The notes under the pieces were generated by a model. The model had not been told where the DNA came from, ran no database searches, and saw only the letters and a program-made list of their open reading frames with translations. Shown piece by piece: positions 25,016 to 32,319 of a stretch of DNA of 35,200 nt. Positions within the stretch are counted from its first letter, which is position 1. Every line of letters begins with the position of its first letter. Both the position numbers and the translations under genes were made by a program. The stretch covers positions 21,113 through 56,312 of the forward strand of contig NZ_VTTI01000016.1 in assembly GCF_008641105.1 (NCBI RefSeq). Direction: 5' to 3'. This stretch comes from Halopseudomonas salina (lineage in GTDB: Bacteria > Pseudomonadota > Gammaproteobacteria > Pseudomonadales > Pseudomonadaceae).

Positions 25016-25885
25016 TCAGTCCTTCGCCTTGAGAATCTCGGGCGTCACCGCGCGGTGAAACCCCTCGAAGGCGGCGTTGTTTTTCGCCGGCGGCAACGGC
25101 CAGGCACCACTGCCCAGACTCGCGCCACCATCAATGCGCAAACTCGCGCCGTTGATGAACGCAGCCGCGGGGGAGAGCAGAAACACAATTGCCGCCGACA
25201 CTTCCGCCTCGCTGCCCAGGCGTTTGAGCGGCACGCTGTCCTTGAGGCGGGGAATAATGGCTTGCATTGCCCCGTCATAGGTATCCATGCCGCTGGAGGC
25301 AATCCAGCCGGGGGCGACGGCGTTGACCGTGACCCCGGCGTGGGCCCATTCAAAGGCGGCGGTCTTGGTGAAGTTGTCCATGCCGGCACGGGCGGCGCCC
25401 GAGTGCCCCATGCCGGGCATGCCGCCCCACATGTCGGCCAGCATATTGACGATGCGCCCACCGGTGCGGTTCATGCTCTGGTTGAACACTTCGCGGGCCA
25501 CCAGAAAGCCGCCGACCAGGTTGGTGCGTACCACGGTTTCAAAGCCCTTCTGGTTGATCCCTGCCAGGGGCGAGGGATACTGGCCGCCAGCGTTGTTGAC
25601 CAGGCCGTGAATCGGTCCGCACTCAGCTATCACCTCGGCAACCATTGCCCGTACCTTGTCCTCGTCGCGGATATCACAGGTGCGCCAGATGACTTGTCCG
25701 CCGTCGGCGCTTATCTCATCTGCGGTTGCCTGCAACTTTTCCGGGTTGCGCCCAACCAGCACCACTCGGGCGCCCAGGGCTGCGAGCTCATGGGCGGTGC
25801 AGCGTCCGATGCCGCTGCCGCCACCGGTGACGATAATGGTCTGGCCGCTGAACAGGTCGGATCTGAAAATGCTGTGATAGGTCAT
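25016..25885 (-). CDS. atuB: Short-chain dehydrogenase-like protein AtuB with altered active site
   Basis: The Rossmann nucleotide motif TGGGSGIG is at residues 20-27 and NNAG at 97-100, so this is an SDR fold protein of 289 aa. The usual Tyr-xxx-Lys active site aligns with Ser162-Gly-Ala-Ala-Arg166 (GHSGAARAGMDNFTK), so both catalytic residues are replaced. 2,4-dienoyl-CoA reductases also lack the Tyr, so an enoyl- or dienoyl-CoA reductase-like role is possible; the true reaction of AtuB is not settled. ATG 25885 was chosen because it overlaps the atuA stop codon in an ATGA arrangement and begins the conserved fold; the frame remains open upstream but without homology. Confidence 0.85.
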   Translation of the reverse strand: MTYHSIFRSDLFSGQTIIVTGGGSGIGRCTAHELAALGARVVLVGRNPEKLQATADEISADGGQVIWRTCDIRDEDKVRAMVAEVIAECGPIHGLVNNAGGQYPSPLAGINQKGFETVVRTNLVGGFLVAREVFNQSMNRTGGRIVNMLADMWGGMPGMGHSGAARAGMDNFTKTAAFEWAHAGVTVNAVAPGWIASSGMDTYDGAMQAIIPRLKDSVPLKRLGSEAEVSAAIVFLLSPAAAFINGASLRIDGGASLGSGAWPLPPAKNNAAFEGFHRAVTPEILKAKD

Positions 25886-27738
25886 TGATGAGTATCCAGT
25901 TTGGCGAGAATAGAGGCGGGAACCGCGACCGGCATCTGCAGCACCTGCTGGGCAAAGGCCTTGCCCTGGGGGTCGATACGCAGACTGGCCACACCGCCGC
26001 CGCCCAGGCTGTTCTCCAGCAGAAAGTTGAGGCTGTGGCTGCCCGGCAGATACCAGCGGGTGACTCTGCCCCGGTCGGCGTCCAGCACGTGGGACATCCA
26101 CTGGGCTACCGCTGCTTCGCTCAGGCTGGCGGCGATCCAGGGCAGAAATTCAGGATCGCGGGCCATGACGCCGATATTGCTGTGGTTGCCCTTGTCGCCC
26201 GAACGTGCCACGGCCAGACGGATCAGCGGAACCTCAGTGTCTGTATTGCCGGAGGGCGTGGGCGCGGGCGGCTCTGTTGAGGTGTGCTTGGTCGAATGCG
26301 GGGCGTTGGCCTCCGGGTGGGAGCGACGGCCCCGTCGCGAAAGCGGACCGGGATCAGGCAGAGTTACCGGCACATTGCGGCCATCGATGTTCACCGCAAG
26401 CTCGCAAACGGTTTTTTCGACCAGAAATGAGAACAGCCGGATCATCGGATATACCGTAGGGCGTCCGCCCACAATGCCGGTAAGCCCCGGCGCCATGCCG
26501 GTGGCAGCCTGGGCTATTTCGCGGGAGAACAACACCAGTGCTTCCTTGCGGGGATGACAGACGGCGATCTTGATGACGACTTCGCGTGTGTCGGCGCGCT
26601 GGCCATGGGGCCCGTAAGTTGCCTCGCTGCCGAGGAGCTCCACGCTGGTATCGCGATAGTCTTCCCAGCCCCGCTGGGCGAACATCTCACGGGTTCTGGA
26701 CACAATCGCCTGGCTGACCCGTTGGGCCTTGGCAACCGCATCAATGCCGGCCATCAGGCAACTGGCTGTGCATTTGAAGCCGTCAGGCCAGGTGGCGCTG
26801 ACCTTGTACTGACTGGTGGGGGCGCTGCCCCGGGCGCCGCGGACACTGACCTGGTCAGGTGATTGCTGGTGCAGGGTGACCGCGGAGAAATCACATACGA
26901 CATCCGGTAGCAGGTATTCACAGGGATTACCGATTTCGTACAGCATCTGCTCGCCTACGCTCAAAGGCGTTATAAGGCCCCCGGTACCCTCGTGTTTGGT
27001 AATGACAATACTGCCGGCGATGTCGATCTCGGCGATGGGAAAACCGATGTGTGCATAATCGGGTACGCTCTCCCAGTCGGTAAAGTTGCCGCCGGTACAC
27101 TGGGCTCCGCACTCGATGAGGTGCCCTGCCAGAGCTGCCTGGGCGAGAAGGTCATAGTCATCCCAGGCCCAGCCGAATTCGTGCACCAGGGGTGCGCTGA
27201 CCAGTGCACTGTCAACAATACGTCCGGTTATCACGATATCTGCGCCACCGGCCAGCGCTGCCACTATTCCCGGCGCCCCGAGATAGGCGTTGGCGGATAC
27301 ACAGAGCGGGGGCAGTGGCGCTCCGCTGAACATGTCCTGAACGCCTTCTTTGCCCAGCTTCCTGAGCTGTGGGCGCAGATCGTCGCCTTGCAGAACGGCG
27401 ATTTGCAGATTGACCCCGGCCCGCTGACAGGCGGCCTCAAGTGCGGTTGCGCAGGCTTGCGGGTTGATACCGCCGGCATTGCTGATGACCTTGATGCCCT
27501 GATGGGCGAGCGTTGGCAGCAGCGGCTCAAGTACCTCGACGAAGTCAGTCGCGAAACCGGCATCGGGGTTTTTCATCTGCGCGCCAGCCATGATCGACAT
27601 GGTGATTTCGGCCAGATAGTCGAATACCAGATAATCAAGCCGGCTTTCCGGGCTTGCCAGGTTGACCAGTTGCGCGGCTGCGCTGCTGGTGTCACCCCAG
27701 AAGGCGCTGGCGCAGCCGATACGGATGGTTTTATTCAT
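25882..27738 (-). CDS. atuA: Acyclic terpene utilisation protein AtuA (618 aa)
   Basis: The sequence opens IRIGCASAFWGDTSSAAAQLVN and continues with GGINPQACATALEAAC, ADIVITGRIVDSALVSAPLVHEFGW and CTGGNFTDWESVPD, the conserved blocks of the AtuA family (DUF1446), to about residue 460. A Pro/Thr/Ser-rich linker (about 475-505) leads to the small C-terminal domain VARSGDKGNHSNIGVMARD of the AtuA-like ferredoxin-fold type. AtuA is needed for growth on citronellol and geraniol in P. aeruginosa, but its reaction is not established. ATG 27738 has GGAGAGG just ahead. It is the first gene of the operon, 31 bases from an 18-bp dyad. Confidence 0.9.
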   Translation of the reverse strand: MNKTIRIGCASAFWGDTSSAAAQLVNLASPESRLDYLVFDYLAEITMSIMAGAQMKNPDAGFATDFVEVLEPLLPTLAHQGIKVISNAGGINPQACATALEAACQRAGVNLQIAVLQGDDLRPQLRKLGKEGVQDMFSGAPLPPLCVSANAYLGAPGIVAALAGGADIVITGRIVDSALVSAPLVHEFGWAWDDYDLLAQAALAGHLIECGAQCTGGNFTDWESVPDYAHIGFPIAEIDIAGSIVITKHEGTGGLITPLSVGEQMLYEIGNPCEYLLPDVVCDFSAVTLHQQSPDQVSVRGARGSAPTSQYKVSATWPDGFKCTASCLMAGIDAVAKAQRVSQAIVSRTREMFAQRGWEDYRDTSVELLGSEATYGPHGQRADTREVVIKIAVCHPRKEALVLFSREIAQAATGMAPGLTGIVGGRPTVYPMIRLFSFLVEKTVCELAVNIDGRNVPVTLPDPGPLSRRGRRSHPEANAPHSTKHTSTEPPAPTPSGNTDTEVPLIRLAVARSGDKGNHSNIGVMARDPEFLPWIAASLSEAAVAQWMSHVLDADRGRVTRWYLPGSHSLNFLLENSLGGGGVASLRIDPQGKAFAQQVLQMPVAVPASILAKLDTHQ

Positions 27739-27768
27739 ATGCCTCTCCGTGTACGATCAGGCCACCTT

Positions 27769-27786
27769 ACCAAGCAAGCGCTTGGT
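27769..27786. promoter_or_regulatory. Probable AtuR operator in the atuA-atuR gap
   Basis: ACCAAGCAAGCGCTTGGT has perfect seven-base arms (27769-27775 and 27780-27786) around AAGC. It lies 31 bases ahead of atuA and 99 ahead of atuR. AtuR of P. aeruginosa represses atu by binding an inverted repeat in the same position, so this dyad is the natural candidate. Confidence 0.75.
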
Positions 27787-27884
27787 TTGAGAAGGGCTCG
27801 ACAACGGGCGCCGTTTGCGGCACTGACGTTTGGCGTAAATGCCCTGTTATTTCTGAGCAATATTTCCGACCAATAAGGTTCAGT

Positions 27885-28514
27885 ATGCCGTCTCACTCAG
27901 CATTATCCGGCGCGGACATTCGTGAGTTGATCAATGGGGGGCTTATTTCCGACCCGGCAACGCCCCGCGGAAAGCTGTTGCAGGCTGCCGCCCACCTGTT
28001 CAGCACACGCGGTTTTGATCGCACCACCGTCAGGGATCTTGCCGCCAGGGTAGGCATACAATCTGGCAGCCTTTTTCATCACTTCAGGAGTAAGGACGAC
28101 ATCCTGCGTGCCGTGATGGAGGAAACCATCCACTACAATCTAGCGCTGATGCGTGGGGCCTTGATGGGGCTGGAGGATCCGCGGCAGCGTTTGAAGGCCT
28201 TGATCAGGTGTGAGCTGCAGGCGGTCAATGGGGTCAGTGGGGAAGCCATGTCGGTGCTGGTGTACGAGTGGCGATCGCTGTCGAAGGATGGCCAGCAATT
28301 GATTCTGGGACTGCGGCAGGTTTACGAATCGCTTTGGCTGGAGGTTCTTGATGACGCATTTGCTGCAGGGGTTATACGGGTGCAGCCGCCCATTCTGCGC
28401 CGACTGCTGACCGGCGCCCTGTCCTGGACCATAACCTGGTACAACCCCCAGGGCGCAATGACCCTGGACGAATTGGCCGAACAGACACTAAAAATGGTAA
28501 CCACGCAAGGGTAA
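27885..28514 (+). CDS. atuR: TetR-family repressor of the atu operon, AtuR (209 aa)
   Basis: The N-terminal helix-turn-helix is clear: LLQAAAHLFSTRGFDRTTVRDLAARVGIQSGSLFHHFRSKDDIL at about residues 25-70. The C-terminal ligand domain is helical. In P. aeruginosa, AtuR blocks the atu genes until a terpenoid CoA thioester is formed. Divergence from atuA and the 18-bp dyad between them support the same job here. ATG 27885 has an AAGG ribosome site about eight bases ahead. Confidence 0.88.
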   Translation: MPSHSALSGADIRELINGGLISDPATPRGKLLQAAAHLFSTRGFDRTTVRDLAARVGIQSGSLFHHFRSKDDILRAVMEETIHYNLALMRGALMGLEDPRQRLKALIRCELQAVNGVSGEAMSVLVYEWRSLSKDGQQLILGLRQVYESLWLEVLDDAFAAGVIRVQPPILRRLLTGALSWTITWYNPQGAMTLDELAEQTLKMVTTQG

Positions 28515-28536
28515 ACCTGTCTAATACAAGGTAAAC
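28511..28536 (+). promoter_or_regulatory. GTAAAC direct repeat ahead of the solute-binding protein gene
   Basis: GTAAAC at 28511-28516 recurs at 28531-28536, exactly 20 bases apart, each after a CAAGG-like word. The first copy overlaps the atuR stop codon. It may be an operator or chance. Confidence 0.25.
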
Positions 28537-28570
28537 TATTGTTAAGGGCCATTGGCCATCAAACGAAATA

Positions 28571-29383
28571 ATGAATATGCGGGCATTACTCAAGGCTCTC
28601 CGTCTGTGCTGGATCATGGTGGGAACGCTCGCAGTTAGCGGGGTGGGCGTTCTAGGTGCATCCCCGGTTCAGGCCGAGCCGCGGGAAGTCCGGGTGGGCG
28701 GGTACATTTTTCCACCGTTCGCCGAACAGAGCATCGAGGGTGAGTGGTCGGGCGTGACTATCGATCTGATTGCGCAACTCAATATGGTGCAGCAGGACTA
28801 TCGTTTTGCTTTTCTGCCAACCTCGGCCACTCGGCGATACCATGACTTTGATAATGAGCGCTTTGACTTGATGTTCTTTGAAAGCCCGCAGTGGGGGTGG
28901 CAAGACAGGGACGTGGTCAGTTTGCGTGGACCCGCCGTTGGCGGTGAGGTGTTTGTCGCCGCAGCCAAGCCGGGACGCGATCAGGCGTATTTTGCCGATC
29001 GCAGCGGCAAGCGTGTTGCCTTGTTCAGTGGCTATAACTATGCATTTGCAGGCTATAACCCTGATAAGGGATACCTGCGCCGCAAGCATAATGCGATCAT
29101 TACATTTTCCCACGATAGCAGCCTGCAGATGCTGCTCAGGGGCAGGGTTGATCTGGCGGTTATTCCCCAGGGGTACCTGGAGCGGTATCTGGACCAAAAT
29201 CAACAGTATCGGTCACAGCTGCTGATTGCTTCCGAGCCGGACCAGTACTACCGGCATATATTGATCAAGCGTGAGGCTAGCGAGCCGCCGTTGGCGTATA
29301 TGGAGCAGTTGCTTGCCAGGCTTGAGGAGGAGGGCACCATGCAGATGCTGCTTTCGCGCTACGATCTGCCAGGCTCGAACTAG
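28571..29383 (+). CDS. Periplasmic solute-binding protein family 3 (270 aa)
   Basis: A signal peptide of about 36 residues (cleavage near VQAEP) is followed by the family 3 binding fold: REVRVGGYIFPPFAEQSIEGEWSGVTIDLIAQLN, FDLMFFESPQWGW, and the hinge segment KRVALFSGYNYAFAGYNPDKGYLRRKHNAIITF. Family members bind amino acids or related compounds for ABC import. No ABC permease or ATPase gene is near, so it may be an orphan that works with a distant transporter or as a sensor, as seen for many Pseudomonas orphans. An internal ATG at 28577 is an alternative start. Confidence 0.85.
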   Translation: MNMRALLKALRLCWIMVGTLAVSGVGVLGASPVQAEPREVRVGGYIFPPFAEQSIEGEWSGVTIDLIAQLNMVQQDYRFAFLPTSATRRYHDFDNERFDLMFFESPQWGWQDRDVVSLRGPAVGGEVFVAAAKPGRDQAYFADRSGKRVALFSGYNYAFAGYNPDKGYLRRKHNAIITFSHDSSLQMLLRGRVDLAVIPQGYLERYLDQNQQYRSQLLIASEPDQYYRHILIKREASEPPLAYMEQLLARLEEEGTMQMLLSRYDLPGSN

Positions 29384-29413
29384 ACCTCACGTCGGCGCAC
29401 TTGAAGGTGCCTC

Positions 29414-29441
29414 TTGGTTTCCGATGTAGATAGGCTAGAAT
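29414..29441 (+). promoter_or_regulatory. Sigma-70-like promoter of the retropepsin-like gene
   Basis: TTGGTT (29414-29419), 16 bases, then TAGAAT (29436-29441). The predicted start near 29448 leaves a leader of about 80 bases. Confidence 0.45.
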
Positions 29442-29526
29442 ACGGCGCGTCTATTGGTCGTCACTCTGCGTGCTCAGGCACGCTACCTTAATTGCTGCTC
29501 TTTCCGTTCCGTTCAAAGGATCCCCA

Positions 29527-30198
29527 ATGCTGTCAGTTTTCAAACATACCTGTCTTGCTGCGCTACTGGTTGCCTGTGTGCCTTTTTCTGGCCAGGTTCT
29601 GGCAGGCGGATTGTCCGATGATGAGAAGCAACCCCGGATTACCAAGGTCAACTCGAAAGTGGTAGTAGGCTGGATTGAAAAAGGGTTGATTCTGCCGGAA
29701 CAGACAACCGTCAAGATCAAGGTTGATTCAGGCGCGCTGACTTCTTCCATGCACGCAGTCAACATTGATTTTTTCGAGCACAAGGGCAAGTCCTGGGTAC
29801 GTTACGACGTGCCCGTCAAGGATGCCGATACCGGTAAGCGGGTGACGATGAAGTTCGAGCGGCCAGTGTATCGCCGCATACTGGTGCGTGGCGCAGGGGG
29901 GGAGGATCGTCGCCCAGTGGTCAAGATGAGCATGTGCATCGGCGATCAGATCTACGAGGAGCAGTTTTCATTGCGCGACCGGGGTGACATGACTTATCCG
30001 GTACTGATTGGTCGCCGCACCATCGAGCATATCGGTCTGATCGACGTTTCTCGGACTTTCATGGTCAAGCTCGACTGCCCTCTGACCGCCGAGGACGACG
30101 AGCGGGTCAAGCAGAAGCGCATGCGTGATGACGAGACCATGGTTGACGATAGCGAAATGGATAACCCCGAGCAGGTTGAGGAAGAGCACGAAGAGTAA
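29527..30198 (+). CDS. Retropepsin-like / ATP-dependent zinc protease family protein (223 aa)
   Basis: A signal peptide (cleavage probably after VLA, residue 26) precedes a domain of the PF05618 family (RimK-associated, COG4067). It has the aspartyl-protease-like loop KVDSGALTSSMHA with Asp67-Ser68-Gly69, the strand RRPVVKMSMCIGDQIYEEQFSL and LIGRRTIEHIGLIDVSRTF, a pattern shared with retropepsins. The historic name zinc protease is unproven. The C-terminal 35 residues are very acidic (DDERVKQKRMRDDETMVDDSEMDNPEQVEEEHEE). ATG 29527 has AAAGGA about seven bases ahead; an earlier in-frame start would destroy the signal peptide. Confidence 0.85.
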   Translation: MLSVFKHTCLAALLVACVPFSGQVLAGGLSDDEKQPRITKVNSKVVVGWIEKGLILPEQTTVKIKVDSGALTSSMHAVNIDFFEHKGKSWVRYDVPVKDADTGKRVTMKFERPVYRRILVRGAGGEDRRPVVKMSMCIGDQIYEEQFSLRDRGDMTYPVLIGRRTIEHIGLIDVSRTFMVKLDCPLTAEDDERVKQKRMRDDETMVDDSEMDNPEQVEEEHEE

Positions 30199-30211
30199 TC
30201 TTCCTCATAAT

Positions 30212-30238
30212 GACCTGATGTGACTACCACATCAGGTC
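30212..30238. terminator. Perfect 11-bp hairpin between convergent genes
   Basis: GACCTGATGTG (30212-30222) pairs perfectly with CACATCAGGTC (30228-30238). The stop codon of the minus-strand DUF2058 gene (30224-30226) lies in the loop. There is no T tract on either side, so it may act with Rho or as a transcript-end protector. Confidence 0.55.
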
Positions 30239-30754
30239 GTCGGGTACCTGGAAGGCTGCGTAGGGATCATCCTCGGCCGGTTCCTGACTTTCTACTTTGG
30301 CAATGTGCACCGGCCACTGGGGGGCACGCTCGCTGACCTTGGCCGCAACATCCACGGGTATCAATTCAAATGTCCCGGACAGGCGCACGACCCCAAGCTG
30401 GCCGCGGCTGAGTTTGCCGAACTGTTCTTCTGTCACGTAGATCTTCTTGATCTTGTTCTTGTTGGCAAACTGGTAGGGCGTCTCGCCCCCGGTGCGGTCC
30501 AGCTTGTTCTGGTCTATCAGTTGCCGGGCCTGTGCCTCGCCTTCCTTGCGCGCTGCCTCAACTTTTCGCTGCTGATTCAACTGACGGTCGCGTTCGGTCT
30601 TTTCCATGCGGGCCTTTTCAATGGCCGCCGCTGCTTCGTTAACCTTCTCAGGCTCGGTTTTGGCAGATTTCTTCTTGGCACGTTGTGCCTGCTTGAGTTT
30701 TTTCTCGTCGACCAGTCCAGACTTGAGCAGTTGGGCTTGCAGTGAATTGACCAT
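30224..30754 (-). CDS. DUF2058 family protein (YaiL-like, 176 aa)
   Basis: The N-terminal half is a highly charged Lys/Glu/Gln-rich helix, likely a coiled coil (KKLKQAQRAKKKSAKTEPEKVNEAAAAIEKARMEKTERDRQ), and the C-terminal half is a compact domain (GETPYQFANKNKIKKIYVTEEQFGKLSRGQLGVVRLSGTFELIPVDVAAKV) characteristic of DUF2058. Function is unknown; relatives have been called nucleoprotein/polynucleotide-associated enzymes without proof. ATG 30754 opens the conserved MVNSLQAQLLKSGLVDEKKLK start and has an AAAGGT ribosome site; upstream codons are not conserved-looking. Confidence 0.88.
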   Translation of the reverse strand: MVNSLQAQLLKSGLVDEKKLKQAQRAKKKSAKTEPEKVNEAAAAIEKARMEKTERDRQLNQQRKVEAARKEGEAQARQLIDQNKLDRTGGETPYQFANKNKIKKIYVTEEQFGKLSRGQLGVVRLSGTFELIPVDVAAKVSERAPQWPVHIAKVESQEPAEDDPYAAFQVPDDLMW

Positions 30755-30803
30755 GCTTGGGACTACCTTTGAACGGGCGGAAAATGAGCGAGATATTTTA
30801 GCG

Positions 30804-30980
30804 CTATTTGTTGTCTTTTTCCTGTCTTTCCTGCTCTTCAAGCTCCGCCTTTCGGGCCTTGATCAGACGCATTTTTTCTTCGCTGATGGGCATTTTGTAA
30901 GCAGTTATGTAAACTTTGTATAGTGTGCCTAGGATCGTTATCGCGGCCAAGGCTATGAAAATCCAGCCTATTGTGGGCAT
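30804..30980 (-). CDS. Small single-pass membrane protein (58 aa)
   Basis: MPTIGWIFIALAAITILGTLYKVYITAYKMP gives one membrane helix at about residues 5-26, followed by a charged tail of Lys/Arg/Glu. The shape resembles the DUF2897 family of small membrane proteins, but I am not certain. ATG 30980 has AAGGA about eight bases ahead. It is 49 bases before the DUF2058 gene on the same strand and may be co-transcribed with it. Only 67 bases separate its start from dsdA on the other strand. Confidence 0.65.
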   Translation of the reverse strand: MPTIGWIFIALAAITILGTLYKVYITAYKMPISEEKMRLIKARKAELEEQERQEKDNK

Positions 30981-31047
30981 CAGAAGTGTCCTTGAGAGAA
31001 GGTGGGCGTGCATCCATCATGCGTAACAGATCAACACAAGGCAACCT

Positions 31048-32304
31048 ATGCTGGCAACGGACCTAGTCACCAACCTGCAATCGCGGCTTCCCGTGCTCTG
31101 GCTCAACCCGGGCCTGCGTACCCGGGATGATCCCTTCGATCCCGAGCTGGTAGAAGATGCCCGACGCCGGATGTTGCGGGCCGGGCCGCTGCTTGCGCGG
31201 GTTATACCCGAGTTGGCAGGTACAGATGGTCTGATCGATTCGCCGTTGCTGGACGCATCCAGTCTGCGCGATTCCCTGGGCGGTCAGTCAACCTGGCTGT
31301 TCAAGGCTGATAATCGACTGCCCCTGGCAGGTTCGGTGAAGGCCCGTGGTGGTGTGCATGAGGTGCTGGAGTTTGCCGAAGCGACCGCACTCGCCCATGG
31401 GTGGCCCGGCGATGATTTTGTCGAGCTGGCTTCGCCCCGGTGGCGTGACATCTTCGCGGCCTATCGGCTGGTGGTTGGCAGTACCGGGAATCTGGCAATC
31501 AGCATCGGATTGATGTCGCGGGCGCTGGGCTTTCAGGCTCAGGTGCATATGTCCAGTGACGCGGCCGAATGGAAAAAGACCCTGTTGCGCGATCAGGGTG
31601 TGGAGGTTATCGAACACGAGGGTGATTATGCCACGGCGGTGGCCGCAGGCAGAGCCAGCGCACAAGGGGATCTCCAGGCCCATTTTGTCGACGATGAGCA
31701 GTCGGTATCGCTTTTTTGTGGCTATGCAACTGCTGCACAAAGGCTAGCGGAGCAGTTGCAGGAGGCTGGTGTTGAGGTCTCCCAAGAGCGACCCCTTATG
31801 GTCTACCTGCCATGCGGCGTGGGTGGCGCTCCGGGCGGTATCACTTACGGTCTCAAGCAGGTGTTCGGTGATGCGGTGCATTGCTGGTTTGCCGAGCCGT
31901 TGGCCTCGCCAAGCGTGCTGCTGCAGATGGCATCGGGCGTGGGCAACAAATTCTCGGTCTACGATCTGGGGCTGGACAACAAGACCTTTGCCGACGGTCT
32001 GGCAGTGGGGCAGGCGTCGATGCTCGCGGTGACCTGCATGCAGGATCGTCTTGCCGGCGTATTTACCGTAGGCGATTCAGCCCTGATCTATTACCTCAGG
32101 GCTGCCTGGGAAATGCTCGGCGAAAAGATCGAACCCTCGGCTGCCGCCAGTTTTGCCGGGCCAGGCTGGCTCAATGGTTCTGCCACTGGGGTGGCCTGGT
32201 GCGACCGTCATCAGGTTGATCCGAATACCGCGACGCATCTGCTCTGGAGTACCGGCGGCAATCTGGTGCCCAAAGAGCAGTTTGAACGTTGGCTCGCCAG
32301 CTGA
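31048..32304 (+). CDS. dsdA: D-serine ammonia-lyase (D-serine dehydratase) DsdA (418 aa)
   Basis: DsdA is a pyridoxal phosphate enzyme that turns D-serine into pyruvate and ammonia, allowing use or detoxification of D-serine. The PLP lysine is Lys98 in GSVKARGG, and the surrounding FKADNRLPLAGSVKARGG block is diagnostic. The glycine-rich phosphate cup GSTGNLAISIG and the LPCGVGGAPGGITYGL segment are also present. Length is slightly below that of E. coli DsdA. Neither dsdC nor dsdX is adjacent. AAGG lies about seven bases before ATG 31048. It converges on the L,D-transpeptidase gene with a 15-base gap. Confidence 0.92.
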   Translation: MLATDLVTNLQSRLPVLWLNPGLRTRDDPFDPELVEDARRRMLRAGPLLARVIPELAGTDGLIDSPLLDASSLRDSLGGQSTWLFKADNRLPLAGSVKARGGVHEVLEFAEATALAHGWPGDDFVELASPRWRDIFAAYRLVVGSTGNLAISIGLMSRALGFQAQVHMSSDAAEWKKTLLRDQGVEVIEHEGDYATAVAAGRASAQGDLQAHFVDDEQSVSLFCGYATAAQRLAEQLQEAGVEVSQERPLMVYLPCGVGGAPGGITYGLKQVFGDAVHCWFAEPLASPSVLLQMASGVGNKFSVYDLGLDNKTFADGLAVGQASMLAVTCMQDRLAGVFTVGDSALIYYLRAAWEMLGEKIEPSAAASFAGPGWLNGSATGVAWCDRHQVDPNTATHLLWSTGGNLVPKEQFERWLAS

Positions 32305-32319
32305 GCCGTCATGGCTGCG

